Positions 44,430 to 53,689 of a stretch of DNA of 64,000 nucleotides are shown here, piece after piece. The stretch spans positions 2,517,481-2,581,480 of the forward strand of contig NZ_ADVG01000001.1 of NCBI RefSeq assembly GCF_000178855.1. The letters run 5' to 3'. The translations under genes were made by a program, and so were the position numbers. Source of the DNA: Ktedonobacter racemifer DSM 44963. GTDB lineage: Bacteria > Chloroflexota > Ktedonobacteria > Ktedonobacterales > Ktedonobacteraceae. Positions within the stretch are counted from its first letter, which is position 1. Every line of letters starts with the position of its first letter. The notes under the pieces were generated by a model. The model had not been told where the DNA came from and did not search any database. It was given only the letters and a program-made list of their open reading frames with translations.

Positions 44430-44487
44430 GCACCCGGGAAGCAATAGCAATCCCGGGTGCGACAGCGGAACCAACGGAACCGACGGG
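44430..44487 (+). terminator. Hairpin plus doubled CGGAACCGACGGG core (module 4)
   Basis: GCACCCGGGA (44430-44439) pairs with TCCCGGGTGC (44451-44460). The core at 44463-44487 appears partly doubled (CAGCGGAACCAACGGAACCG then ACGGG). A decayed HTH gene follows. Confidence 0.65.
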
Positions 44488-44513
44488 CGACAAACCACCG
44501 GTCGCACCTGGCC

Positions 44514-44702
44514 TTGATCCCCATCGAGAAGTTGTTTTCTGGTCGCGATGATATTCTCGTCTCTACGCCAAAGTCCAGTGCTGATTATGCTCAATCTGGT
44601 ACCCCATTTGAACAGACGTTTGAGAATCCAGTAGGCATTCCTTTACCGCAGCGACACCCAGGCCCAGACAAGACGCAATGGAAAATCCCTGTTTCTGAGT
44701 GA
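44514..44702 (+). pseudogene. Decayed copy of the 118-aa HTH gene (nonsense mutation)
   Basis: From TTG 44514: LIPIEKLFSGRDDILVSTPK and PLPQRHPGPDKTQWKIPVSE, then TGA where the intact copy has TGG (W in SDWPNVVRR), followed by PNVVR. The HTH part downstream is lost. It parallels 36557 and 49542. Confidence 0.65.
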
Positions 44703-44751
44703 CCGAACGTGGTACGTTGTGTCATCTAAAAGAGAGAACCATTGCGTAAGA

Positions 44752-45015
44752 TTATGCTCCGCCTGCGATGCCATCTGCCGTGATCCCAATCAGATAACCA
44801 GTATCATCATCCAAAACGTAAACCACATCATCTCCAGGAATATGATACTTCCAAATCACTTCCCCCTTCATCCCATTGACAAGCGTAATGGTATCGCCCA
44901 CCATGTACGCGCCATCGCTCACCAAATCGCCAAATAGCTCTCTATACTGGCGAAAAAGCGCCATTCTCCGCTTCTGCTCACCATTATTCATGGCTTCCCC
45001 CACTTTCTCTGACAT
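44752..45015 (-). CDS. Small hypothetical protein with KOW/SH3-like core
   Basis: An 87-aa protein (79 aa if the ATG at 44991 after GGGGGAAG is used). The core YMVGDTITLVNGMKGEVIWK then VVYVLDDDTGYLIGITADGI resembles small SH3-like beta barrels. The start is helical (RRMALFRQYRELFGDL). Function unknown; no operon partner. Confidence 0.5.
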   Translation of the reverse strand: MSEKVGEAMNNGEQKRRMALFRQYRELFGDLVSDGAYMVGDTITLVNGMKGEVIWKYHIPGDDVVYVLDDDTGYLIGITADGIAGGA

Positions 45016-45341
45016 ATATTAAAACAAACATCAAACATCATAAAACAGTGTATCGCAAAGCACACATCTTCATTCCGCTCCGAAGGGCAATCACGCCACT
45101 TCTGCCGCGTCCTTTCAATGCAAACAGCTTCTTTCTACCTGCCAAGGAATATGGTGGTACTTCGGAGTAGAGGTTCGTGCAACGTGCGTCATCACCCCCC
45201 TGCTCCTGGTAGGACACGACATGTTGGGCCACATTCGCCAGTTTGCGGCCCCATGATGCTTTTTTTGTGTTCCTCTGGAGACAACGGAGCGGGAGGAGAG
45301 CATGGGCTAGGTCTGCCGGGAAGCACAGGGTGGTGCTCCTC

Positions 45342-45712
45342 TCATTTACCAATGCATTCCTCGTCTTGCCGTATCCAATGAGGCGTGATTGATGGTGAGT
45401 TGAATGAGGCAAACAAGGCGGACGCATCTATTTCCCTACAGATGCCATAGATCTGGTGCATCTGGCGATCAACCCGTCCGGCAACAATTTCATAGGATCT
45501 ACTGTCTTGAGAGAATTGCATGCCAACCAGAGAGGTAGCGATACTCTCCATCGCGAGCGTATCAAGGAACGGAGAGCAGGAGAGCAGAAGGTATTCTTCA
45601 GGTGGGAGACGTTCCTGTCGAGTGCGGGAGGGTCCAGGCGTGCTTGAGCGGGCGCTCGTTGTCGTGGTTCCGGTCTCATGATACTCTCCTGTTCTTTGGA
45701 TCGTCTGCTCAT
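45342..45712 (-). pseudogene. Possible broken small gene
   Basis: The start at 45712 (SRRSKEQESIMRPEPRQRAP) and the better-looking end (PPEEYLLLSC, MESIATSLVGMQFSQDSRSY and EIVAGRVDRQMHQIYGICRE, stop at 45342) lie in different frames that overlap near 45600. A single frameshift would join them. No family recognised; uncertain. Confidence 0.3.
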
Positions 45713-45827
45713 TGTGAGCAGAGGCGGCTACTCGCAGAGGGGCCTAGGTCCCTTTATTGATCTCAACCTAGATTACTAAACTCGAACATCCTGAACCAGC
45801 AGAGAATTACTAGCGAAGTTTAGCTTC

Positions 45828-46217
45828 TTACGCTGAGGTCAATAGGAGCGGGATCGGTGAGCAAGCATCGTGTTGCTGTTGGTGCATGCCTTGCGGGCCA
45901 AACTGCTCAATCCTTGCAAGCAGGGGTGAGAGCACAAAAGGCATTTTACGCAGAGCAGGGAATGCGTGAAAGTGTAGCAGAAGAATATTTTCTTCGTAGA
46001 ACGTGAGAATCAGCATGGGGAGCGCGCGGGAGCGTAGCAGTGGGAGAAGGCGAATGAGCTCCTGAGCAGCTTCACCAGGTTCTAGAATAAACAGGTCACA
46101 ATGAGCGAATTGGTTAGGCACCGTGCTGTATGTTTCGACCTGATGCCCGCTAAGTTCCAAAGCTGAGCGGAGCATGTCTTGAATGAGAGCTGCTTCATCT
46201 ATGGCTCCTATATGCAT
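45828..46217 (-). CDS. Receiver-like protein lacking the phosphoacceptor Asp
   Basis: A 129-aa protein; ATG 46215-46217 follows AAGGAG. It has a receiver-like layout: IGAIDEAALIQDMLRSALEL, then HCDLFILEPGEAAQELI where the phosphorylated Asp of a response regulator would be Glu, then LPMLILTFYEE in place of the conserved Thr/Ser strand. A degenerate (pseudo-)receiver is likely. No output domain and no kinase nearby. Confidence 0.45.
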   Translation of the reverse strand: MHIGAIDEAALIQDMLRSALELSGHQVETYSTVPNQFAHCDLFILEPGEAAQELIRLLPLLRSRALPMLILTFYEENILLLHFHAFPALRKMPFVLSPLLARIEQFGPQGMHQQQHDACSPIPLLLTSA

Positions 46218-46876
46218 ATGAGAGACTCCTTGCCTGTAGGAGAGAGGAATGTATGTTATATCCCTGATGGTGAGTAGCGAAGCCGTGTTGCACTATCGGA
46301 ACAACGGAATCCGGAAAAGCTGTTCTTACTTGCTTTCTTGCTTCATGCGAAGTATAACCATCAGACATAAAATAAAACTGAGATGTTACTGAGAGCAATC
46401 TGAGCACTAGGCTTTCGCCTGGTGCTCATTCCCAGCGTAAATGCAGTGTGATGCAGATGAAAAGAGATGAGATGAGCGAGTGCAATTGCTGTTGCCAACG
46501 TCGGAGAGGAGGTATTGTCAACTTAGCGATAATTGGTGAGCTAATCACCATGAATTCGAGACAAAAGTGGGGCGTCAGCCCAAAATGAACTCGAAAGAAG
46601 GCCCTCTGAAAGGTCGCAAATGAAGGTTCAGCGGGGAAAGCTCATCAAGAGATTTTTTTAAGTAGACAATATCGTGGCGTTTGTTTTCATGCAGTTCCTT
46701 TCACCCCTTGTTCAGTTCTGTTACCAAGGTGACAATATCCGTGTGGCTTCTACGTGAAGGTCCATCACATCGTTGGTCAGAATCTTTAAGTCAACTAATT
46801 TGTTTTTCGTGCAACTGGTGCTTATACTAATAGAGAAGATAAAGTTTCAATAAATGCGTTGGGAGGAAAAGTAGCA
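46218..46876. other. Gene-free region upstream of the superoxide dismutase gene
   Basis: Contains a hairpin, TGAGCACTAGGC (46401) with GCCTGGTGCTCA (46417), loop TTTC. The remainder, with the presumed promoter of the dismutase, shows no gene. Confidence 0.4.
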
Positions 46877-47650
46877 GTGAGACCCTTTATCCTTTCTAAA
46901 AGTCAGGTTCTTCGTCGCCGTGAATTTCTTACACAGGTCACTGCTGTTGCGGGGGGCATACTTCTTGTGGCGTGCGGTGGTACAGCCGCGACAGAGTCAG
47001 CCAGTAGTGGCCCATCTGAGCAGGGTAATCCGGCGAAAGGTTTTCAACTACCACCGTTAGGCTACGCGTATAACGCTTTAGAGCCATACATTGATGCCCA
47101 GACGATGCAGCTGCATCATGACAAGCACCATGCTACCTACGTAAAGAACTTGAATGATGCGCTGAAAAATCACCCATTTGCTTCGCTACCAATCGAGGAG
47201 GTGTTGCGCCGTATCAACGAATTGCCTGAGAACATACGCACAGCGGTTCGTAACAATGGCGGCGGTCATGCTAACCATAGCATGTTCTGGCGGATAATGA
47301 AACCCAAAGGAGGGGGAGAACCTGCGGGAGAACTGGCCAGCGCAATCAAAGCGAATTTTGGTTCGTTTGCCTCCTTCAAGGAAGCATTCAACACGACTGG
47401 AAGCAAGGTTTTTGGGTCTGGCTGGGTCTGGTTAGTGAGCGACAAAAGTGGCAAGTTGCAAATAACTTCGGCTGCTAACCAGGATAGCCCGCTTCTGAAC
47501 GGTCTTTATCCCGTCATGGGTAACGACGTGTGGGAGCATGCCTATTATCTCAAGCACCAGAACCGTCGCGCAGATTACCTCAATGCATGGTGGAATGTAA
47601 CCAACTGGGATGAAATTGCGAAACGGTATGGTCAGGCGAAAAATATCTAA
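46877..47650 (+). CDS. sodA: Exported Fe/Mn superoxide dismutase
   Basis: About 257 aa from GTG 46877, nine bases after GGGAGGA. The N-terminus [18 protein letters not shown] followed by VACGG is a twin-arginine signal with lipobox (Cys33), so the enzyme is exported, probably lipid-anchored and pre-folded. The dismutase domain has [43 protein letters not shown], and the metal site [19 protein letters not shown]. It should dispose of superoxide at the outer face of the membrane. Single-gene unit. Confidence 0.9.
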   Translation: MRPFILSKSQVLRRREFLTQVTAVAGGILLVACGGTAATESASSGPSEQGNPAKGFQLPPLGYAYNALEPYIDAQTMQLHHDKHHATYVKNLNDALKNHPFASLPIEEVLRRINELPENIRTAVRNNGGGHANHSMFWRIMKPKGGGEPAGELASAIKANFGSFASFKEAFNTTGSKVFGSGWVWLVSDKSGKLQITSAANQDSPLLNGLYPVMGNDVWEHAYYLKHQNRRADYLNAWWNVTNWDEIAKRYGQAKNI

Positions 47651-47984
47651 AACTATATGGCTTACCGTTCTCTTAAATCTAGACGCAATTTCAAGATTCT
47701 GATAAGCTCGTGGGCGGCGCTAGTGGGTATGTCCCACGCAGGCCCGCCGGCTCTTGCTCTGCACACACCTGTTCTGATGCGCGCAGGTAGGTGCGAGCGC
47801 TCCAAAAGGCTGAGTTCCTGGAGAGGCATATGGATCAGAGTGGCACGCAACGTGTTCTTTTTTGAGGGGATGAAGGCATCACATCAGCCCTCGTAAGCGT
47901 GGCCTGGCACGCTCAAGGTGGAGTACAAGGCGGTGACGCTTTCCAATTTTGAGAATGTTAGAGGAAGTCATGGAATATAAAGAA
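47651..47984. other. Region with a worn recombinase tail, otherwise no gene
   Basis: From about 47941 the sequence FPILRMLEEVMEYKEATWIL recalls the serine-recombinase tail of 16672 and 31998, much decayed. 47657-47896 has an open frame without family support. Confidence 0.4.
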
Positions 47985-48032
47985 GCCACCTGGATACTTG
48001 TTATATCCAGGTGGCACAGCGGAACCGACGGG
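47985..48032 (+). terminator. Hairpin plus CGGAACCGACGGG core (module 5)
   Basis: GCCACCTGGATA (47985-47996) pairs with TATCCAGGTGGC (48004-48015); core CAGCGGAACCGACGGG at 48017-48032. The hairpin sequence differs wholly from modules 1 and 2 but its position is kept. Confidence 0.65.
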
Positions 48033-48970
48033 ATTCTGCTTATTTCCAACAACACTGCGTGACAGGTTGCTATTTCAGCTTAGCGGAAGCGCCGCCACAT
48101 GGATAGACGATGGATGAGCTGTCTCCAAGATAGGCGATGATAGGAGTGAGTCCGCCCAGGATAGACCATATCGAGGCGGCTAGCACCATGTGGGTAGGCG
48201 ACCTGGGGGGTCGAGTTATGCGAAACGGCAGCGGGGGAGCTAGCACCATGCGGGTAGGCGACCTGGGGGGTCGAGTTATGCGGAACGGCAGCGGGGGAGC
48301 TAGCACCATCCGAGTAGGCGACCTGGGGGATCGAGTTATGCGGAACGGCAGCGGGGGGGCTAGCACCATCCGAGTAGGCGACCTGGGGGGTCGAGTTATG
48401 CGGAACGGCAGCGGGGGAGCTAGCACCATGTGGATAACCGATAGATGGATGTAACGAGGGTGCATAGTGTGTTGCCGCTTGATGGGTGATAGCGAGGGAG
48501 TGGGCAAGCAGGATCATGCTGGCCAGGAGAGCAACGATGAGGAGCATTCCCTGCAGTTGCCTATGATATTGACGAGCGTACATAATGATTCGTCGTATGT
48601 GCAGTTGCCTATGATATTGACGAGCATACATGATGATTCGTCGTATGTGCAGTTGCCTATGATATTGACGAGCGTACATAATGATTCGTCGTATGTGCAG
48701 TTGCCTATGATATTGACGAGCGTACATAATGGTTCGTCGCATGTAATGTAAAAGATGGGACATATCTGCTCCTTTCGTTGGTCGTGTAAGGACCATGAAA
48801 CGGGTCGCATGGTGCTATCCCGGAGAAGTTTAGATAACCTCTATATTTCAATTATAGTGGGACATACTTCCCCCTAATTGGGTATGTACTTGAACGCGCT
48901 GAACCCACAGGTTGCGCAACGAGATTGCAGCAAGCACACAGTTGGTAGAGTGCGAAACGGCTTCAGAAGC
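48018..48970. repeat. Duplicated segment, copy B
   Basis: Second copy of 16893-17790. Four 60-bp units (starts 48179, 48239, 48299, 48359) and four 48-bp units (starts 48554, 48602, 48650, 48698), one 48-bp unit more than copy A. Begins at the core of module 5 and ends with the GCGCAACGAGATT motif region. Confidence 0.9.
48080..48763 (-). CDS. Membrane-anchored tandem-repeat protein, copy B
   Basis: A 227-aa protein from ATG 48761-48763 with AAAGGAG upstream, as copy A. It has four N-terminal 16-residue repeats (HIRRIIMYARQYHRQL) instead of three, the same membrane segment, and four external 20-residue repeats with small changes (SDGASPPAAVPHNSIPQVAY). Changes between copies keep the frame, which supports coding. 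Function unknown. Confidence 0.6.
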   Translation of the reverse strand: MSHLLHYMRRTIMYARQYHRQLHIRRIIMYARQYHRQLHIRRIIMYARQYHRQLHIRRIIMYARQYHRQLQGMLLIVALLASMILLAHSLAITHQAATHYAPSLHPSIGYPHGASSPAAVPHNSTPQVAYSDGASPPAAVPHNSIPQVAYSDGASSPAAVPHNSTPQVAYPHGASSPAAVSHNSTPQVAYPHGASRLDMVYPGRTHSYHRLSWRQLIHRLSMWRRFR

Positions 48971-48979
48971 TATCTTGGC

Positions 48980-49440
48980 CACAGCATTTGCTTGTTGACG
49001 ATAGGGGGGAATGTCACTTCTTCACAGAAAGCATAACAGCAATGAAGGACGTTCGAGAGCCACTTCAGTCATAGGTACATCTCGTTGCGTATCCCGTGGG
49101 AGTAAACAGGTCAAACTTAAAATATGGCATGTTTGCGGGCATAAAAAAAGAGCCGATGGCCGGAGTCGGCTCAGCTTGTTTGTTGGAGTTTGTGGATGTC
49201 CTCCTGGTGCTTGAAATCGAGGGTCTTTGTTTGCTGGTATTGGCAATTTCTTGTATAAATTGGTGCGTGTTGCTACAGTCGTTACTACAGTTGCTACAGT
49301 GGTTAACGTCCTGTGTATGCCGATGGAGAGATGCGGGTCGTTTTGTTTGTGAGTATTAGAGGCTGTCCTCCTGGTACTTAAAAGGCGAGTTTTTGTTTGT
49401 GTGCGTTGGTAAAACCTTGTTTTTCGGTGTAGCTGTATTG
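48980..49440. other. Gene-free region with TTTGTTTG-type repeats
   Basis: Repeated units TTTGTTGGAGTTTGTGGATG then TCCTCCTGGTGCTTGAAATC and TTTGTTTGTGAGTATTAGAG then GCTGTCCTCCTGGTACTTAA resemble the series at 18105-18230. GTTGCTACAGTCGTTACTAC near 49271 adds triplet-like repeats. Inverted ATCTCGTTGCGTATCCCGTG at 49079 matches the dispersed motif. Confidence 0.4.
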
Positions 49441-49447
49441 ATGAGAT

Positions 49448-49515
49448 AGGGCGGGCAGCAGTAATGGTTGCTATACTGCCTGCCTTGTTTTTAAGAGATT
49501 AGTGGAACTGACGGG
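49448..49515 (+). terminator. Hairpin plus GTGGAACTGACGGG core (module 6)
   Basis: Imperfect hairpin GGGCGGGCAGCAGTA with TATACTGCCTGCCTT then GTTTTT (about 49448-49491), followed by the diverged core at 49502-49515 and the intact HTH gene. Confidence 0.5.
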
Positions 49516-49541
49516 CGACGAACCACCGGTCGCACCTGGCC

Positions 49542-49898
49542 TTGATTCCTCTGGAGAAGTTGTTCGCTGGTCGTGGTGATATTCTTGTCTATACGCCGAA
49601 ATCCAGTTCTGAATATGCTCAATCCGGTGATCCATTTGACCAGGCATGTGAGAATCTAGGTATCATTTCTCTGCCTCAACACCGCCCTGGTCCAGATACA
49701 CTGCCATGGAAAATTCCCGCTTCCGACTGGCCGAATGTGGTACGCCGCGTTCTCGAGAACCAGGAGTCGCTGCGGAAGGTAGCCGAGGAGTATAGGGTTT
49801 CGTATGAGACGATCAGGCGTGTCGTTCGCGCTGCTTGCAAACAGAGAGTAGGGAAGCCCTTGTTGGCAACGACACTGACAGAGCAAAGGGAGCCATGA
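49542..49898 (+). CDS. HTH protein related to resolvase DNA-binding ends (intact member)
   Basis: A 118-aa protein from TTG 49542. The first 75 residues (LEKLFAGRGDILVYTPKSSS, SLPQHRPGPDTLPWKIPASD) are of unknown function; the rest is a helix-turn-helix, SLRKVAEEYRVSYETIRRVV, similar to resolvase/HTH_23-type domains. Two decayed relatives stand at 36557 and 44514, each directly after a hairpin-core module. It may be a small regulator or directionality factor of the element. Confidence 0.55.
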   Translation: MIPLEKLFAGRGDILVYTPKSSSEYAQSGDPFDQACENLGIISLPQHRPGPDTLPWKIPASDWPNVVRRVLENQESLRKVAEEYRVSYETIRRVVRAACKQRVGKPLLATTLTEQREP

Positions 49899-50124
49899 TT
49901 CCAAGAGCTGAGTGAGAAAGAAAGGAAGATGTAATTGCATTATCCTGGAGCAGGAGGATTGAACGGGTTATTGAAGCTGTTTTAGCTGAATACACATCTC
50001 GTTGCCTAACCCGTAGGGAGAGCCAGGATTTTGGAGGCTGGACATATGCGAATGCGACTGGCAGGAAACCAGTCGCATTCGCGGCCTATTGGTTCGCTCA
50101 GCATTGAGTGGAGGAAGCAAAGAT
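49899..50124. other. Short gene-free gap
   Basis: Holds an inverted copy of the dispersed motif (ATCTCGTTGCCTAACCCGTA at 49997) and a hairpin GAATGCGACTGG/CCAGTCGCATTC (about 50050-50081) that probably ends phnD transcription. Confidence 0.5.
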
Positions 50125-51069
50125 TTACTTCACCAGTTTTGTCAGGTCCAGGTTAAGCTTTTTGGCCAGAGCTCTGATAGGATCGAAGGAACTGTCACCA
50201 TCTTTAATGAAGCCGCCTGAGCCGAGTGCTTTCAGAGCAGCCGCATTATTGTTCAGATCCATGAATGCAGCCTGGAGAGACGCTATATCGCTCTGGCTCA
50301 GATCTTTACGGACAGCGATCGGCCCTTCAGGAATGGCAAAGCTCTTCGCGATAATCACAACATCGCTCGCTTTAAGCTTGCCCTCTTGGATCAGGCTATC
50401 ATAGGTATCACTGGCAAGAGCGCCAGCATCTACCTTGCCGCTCAAAACTGCGGTCAGCGAGAGAACATGTGAGCCAACATAGGTAGCCTGCAAATCCTTG
50501 TCGGGATCAATCCCAGCGTTGAGCAGGGTATAGCGAGGAACAAGGTTACCGCTGGTCGAAGCTGGATCGATAAAGGAGAACTTTTTGCCTTTGAGATCCG
50601 CCAGCGTCTTGATGCCAGTTTTCGCCGTCGTGATAATATAGCTATAGTAGTGATCAGCTTTATCAGCTGGCGCCAGCGAGCGCAGAATAGCCTTAGCACC
50701 ACCTTTATCAGCCGCCAGGACATAGCTCAGTGGTCCGAAAGAGGCGATATCAGCTTTTCCACTGGTCATAGCCGTGATAATCGACGTATAGTTTGTCCCA
50801 ACAAAGAGATTGACGGGTTTACAAACCAGCTTGGAGAGTGCATCTGAGAAAGGCTTGGTTGCATCCTGAACACTGGTCGGGTTATCGGGAATAACACCAA
50901 GGTTTACCTGGCTCAGGCTAACCGGGTGCGCACACGCCGAGGCGGGCGTAGCAGAGGCCGCAGTGTTGGTGCTGCCACAGGCGGAGAGCACCAGCATCAG
51001 GCAGGCAAATATAGCAATCGCCAGGCGGCTAAACCAGCGTGGACGAGTTGCATGTGTAGTTACGGGCAT
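50125..51069 (-). CDS. phnD: Phosphonate ABC transporter substrate-binding protein
   Basis: A 314-aa lipoprotein of the PhnD family. Signal with lipobox LSAC (Cys31); VNLGVIPDNPTSVQDATKPF at the mature start; FVGTNYTSIITAMTSGKADI and ASFGPLSYVLAADK form the family's oxyanion-binding part; later FSFIDPASTSGNLVPRYTLL. It binds a phosphonate or phosphite outside the membrane. It is the last gene of a phnC-phnE-phnD string transcribed after phosphonoacetate hydrolase, which makes phosphonoacetate a likely ligand. Confidence 0.9.
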   Translation of the reverse strand: MPVTTHATRPRWFSRLAIAIFACLMLVLSACGSTNTAASATPASACAHPVSLSQVNLGVIPDNPTSVQDATKPFSDALSKLVCKPVNLFVGTNYTSIITAMTSGKADIASFGPLSYVLAADKGGAKAILRSLAPADKADHYYSYIITTAKTGIKTLADLKGKKFSFIDPASTSGNLVPRYTLLNAGIDPDKDLQATYVGSHVLSLTAVLSGKVDAGALASDTYDSLIQEGKLKASDVVIIAKSFAIPEGPIAVRKDLSQSDIASLQAAFMDLNNNAAALKALGSGGFIKDGDSSFDPIRALAKKLNLDLTKLVK

Positions 51070-51132
51070 TGTATGCTCCTTTGTTGCAAAACGAAATACA
51101 GAACAGTAACAGTTAAAAAATTGCTGGAAAAG

Positions 51133-52395
51133 CTACAACACTTTCGAGCGTACAAAGTCACTAACCCGGTCCAGCAGAACAACTGTCACGACCAGCGTAA
51201 CCAGGATCACTGAAGCATTGGCATAATTCAGCAAGGAAAGGTTTTGATCTAAAAGAAATCCGATACCTCCGCCTCCCACGAACGCAACCACTGTCGCATC
51301 GCGTGTATTTGACTCCCAGTAGTAGATCGTAGAGCTAGCAAGAAGAGGAAAAGCCTGAGGAAAGACCCCCCAGCGAAAACGTTTCAGACCATTTGCCCCG
51401 GCGGCGCTCAGTGCCTCAATGGGCTCTGGCTTGACCGACTCAATGGCCTCGGCGTACAACTTGGTCAGCACTGAGATCGTGTGCAAACCCAGACCAAAGG
51501 CTCCAGGAACCGGTCCCAGGCCGATAAAGGTCACAAAGATCAAGGCGAGTACCAGCGAAGGGATAGCACGAATGATATTGATAAGGAAACGTACGATAGT
51601 ATAGATAGTTGGATGAGGGGTTGTATTTCTGGCCGCCAGGATGCTCAAAGGCAGTGCTCCGACAACCCCGATGATCATCGCCAGGAGGGCTGTCTGGATC
51701 GTCACCAGCATCTGAGTGATCACAAGGCTAAAATAGCTCCACTTGGGTGGTAGCATCGACTTGAGCAGGCCAGCATTCTGACTGCTAAATAGGCTTGAGA
51801 TGTTGTCCCAGCTAAACCCTTTCAGACTAAAACCCCACCAGAGAAAGAGCGCAAAGAGCGCAACTCCTGCAATGATGCTGCGCTGGAAAGCCAACCAGAA
51901 CAGAAGAATAATCAGCAGCGTCAGGACAAGCTGGTTAATATTTGTATCAGTAAATGCATAAGTAAAAATGCCGAGATCGAGTCCATTGATTGGACCGAGA
52001 TGGCCTGCACCGAGCAGAAAATACGCGGCTAGCAGAACCAGGAGAACCAGCGAAATATGAGTATTGCGTTCGCGCCAGAGGCGAGGTTTTTTTCTCGCGC
52101 TGGGAATAATTGCAAGTGCACCAGCTAGCAAAATAATCAGTGCTACTGCAATATTCACATTGAATTGCAGCGTCCAATTGACAGAGATAGAACCCAGATC
52201 AATTATGTGTGCGAACAACACTACTGCTGCGAGCGAGCAGAGTAGTGCTGGCGCGGCCAGAGGCCAGTGAAGTGAGTCAAAAGGTTTGGCTAGATCGGGA
52301 CTTGGCCTGCGCATCCATGTTTGTAAACTACGATCGCGCTTTGGAAGAAACTTTGCTATAGCTTCGCTTTGCGTTTCATTTCTCTCTTCAATCAA
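51133..52395 (-). CDS. phnE: Phosphonate ABC transporter permease
   Basis: A 420-aa permease, much longer than the usual 260-280 aa PhnE. The C-terminal 250 residues are the permease proper (VITQMLVTIQTALLAMIIGV, AIPSLVLALIFVTFIGLGPV, EAA loop EALSAAGANGLKRFRWGVFP, VAFVGGGGIGFLL). The N-terminal 160 residues add about four membrane helices, an extension that may regulate or stabilise the complex. Start ATG 52393-52395; ribosome site GAGGAG. Confidence 0.88.
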   Translation of the reverse strand: MIEERNETQSEAIAKFLPKRDRSLQTWMRRPSPDLAKPFDSLHWPLAAPALLCSLAAVVLFAHIIDLGSISVNWTLQFNVNIAVALIILLAGALAIIPSARKKPRLWRERNTHISLVLLVLLAAYFLLGAGHLGPINGLDLGIFTYAFTDTNINQLVLTLLIILLFWLAFQRSIIAGVALFALFLWWGFSLKGFSWDNISSLFSSQNAGLLKSMLPPKWSYFSLVITQMLVTIQTALLAMIIGVVGALPLSILAARNTTPHPTIYTIVRFLINIIRAIPSLVLALIFVTFIGLGPVPGAFGLGLHTISVLTKLYAEAIESVKPEPIEALSAAGANGLKRFRWGVFPQAFPLLASSTIYYWESNTRDATVVAFVGGGGIGFLLDQNLSLLNYANASVILVTLVVTVVLLDRVSDFVRSKVL

Positions 52396-52507
52396 CGTTT
52401 TTCTCTCCTCTAAGCATACTTCATTTCTGCTCTTTTATCTCACTCTTGACAGATCGGCAGTCTGATTGTGTGCTTATCTGGATAGTAGGTAAGATAGCAG
52501 AGGGTGA

Positions 52508-53317
52508 TTACGCTTCTAATTCAGCATTTTGTGAGTTCTCATCATAGCGCGAGCGCGCTGCAGGATTTTCACTGCGATAAATTTCCTGCAAGAGACCATC
52601 GCTCAGTTCACCTGGGAGGCCATCATAGAGAATGCGTCCCTGAGCGATACCGATAATGCGATCAGCAAAATGTTTGGCGGTTTCGATATCATGGATATTG
52701 ACCAGAGTTGAGACGCCTAATTCCTTGGCAGCATTGCGGAGGTCGCCCATGACACTCCATGACAACTCAGGGTCCAGGCTGGCCACAGGTTCATCAGCCA
52801 GTAAGAGCAGGGGTTCCTGAGCCAGAGAGCGGGCAATCGCGACACGCTGTTTCTCTCCTCCCGACAAATTGTCGGCCCGATAGGTAGCCCGTTGCAGCAT
52901 ATGGACACGCCCCAGACATTCAAGCGCCTTCTCGCGATGATTTGCATTAAAATAACCGAGCAGCGCAGACAGATTATTCATATAACCCAGGCGTCCCGTT
53001 AAAACATTTTGCAGGGCCGTCAGACGTCCCACGAGATTAAATTCCTGAAAAATAAAACCGATCTGGCGGCGAAGCAAAAGTTTTTGTTCATCATTCAGAC
53101 TGGTGATGTCCCTGCCTTGCATCCGCACAATGCCCGTTGTTGTTGAGATGAGGCCGTTAATACAGCGTAACAGCGTCGATTTACCCGCGCCACTGCGTCC
53201 AATAATGCAAACAAACTCACCCGCCTGGAGATTAAAGCTTACATCAGCTAAAGCCTCATAGCCATTCGGGTATACCTTAGAGAGACTGTTTACTTCAAGC
53301 AATGCCACATTGCTCAC
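52508..53317 (-). CDS. phnC: Phosphonate ABC transporter ATP-binding protein
   Basis: A 269-aa ABC ATPase. Walker A GRSGAGKST, Q-loop FIFQEFNLVGRLTALQNVLT, signature LSGGEKQRVAIARSLA, Walker B LLLLADEPVASLD, H-loop VNIHDIETAK. The segment LTGRLGYMNNLSALLG is typical of PhnC. It powers import through PhnE with PhnD. Confidence 0.93.
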   Translation of the reverse strand: MSNVALLEVNSLSKVYPNGYEALADVSFNLQAGEFVCIIGRSGAGKSTLLRCINGLISTTTGIVRMQGRDITSLNDEQKLLLRRQIGFIFQEFNLVGRLTALQNVLTGRLGYMNNLSALLGYFNANHREKALECLGRVHMLQRATYRADNLSGGEKQRVAIARSLAQEPLLLLADEPVASLDPELSWSVMGDLRNAAKELGVSTLVNIHDIETAKHFADRIIGIAQGRILYDGLPGELSDGLLQEIYRSENPAARSRYDENSQNAELEA

Positions 53318-53319
53318 GT

Positions 53320-53689
53320 TCTTTTTGCCTCAATCTTTCTATTAACAGACTATATTGCCGATATGAAGAAAGATTCTATTTGATAGTATTGTCCTCTTGT
53401 CTGAAAATCATGGTGACCTTAAGTACATATTTCCTAAGACAATACTGCCTTATAAAGCTTAAGAGTCAATCAAGAGACTGATAATTTTATGTAAAGCTTA
53501 TGTAATATATGTAATAAAGGCAGGACTCCCTTAACTGGTGGTTGGGCATAAGGCCCCCTTTCGCAGGCGAAGCGCTGATCGCGGTCGTATAGATAACGGC
53601 CTGGTGACTGGCGCAATCGCCCTGGGTGGCCGCCACCTCCGTTTGGGGGCGATCCATTCGGGATCAGAACAGCTTCTCCTCGTTCGTGA
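53320..53689. other. Intergenic region between the hydrolase and phnC
   Basis: No convincing gene. A frame at 53470-53700 starts inside the hydrolase stop but is Pro/Gly/Arg-rich without family support. 53520-53680 is GC-rich with hairpin potential (GCGGTCGTATAG..., GGTGGCCGCCACC at about 53627), and 53340-53520 is AT-rich, a likely promoter for phnCED. Confidence 0.4.
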
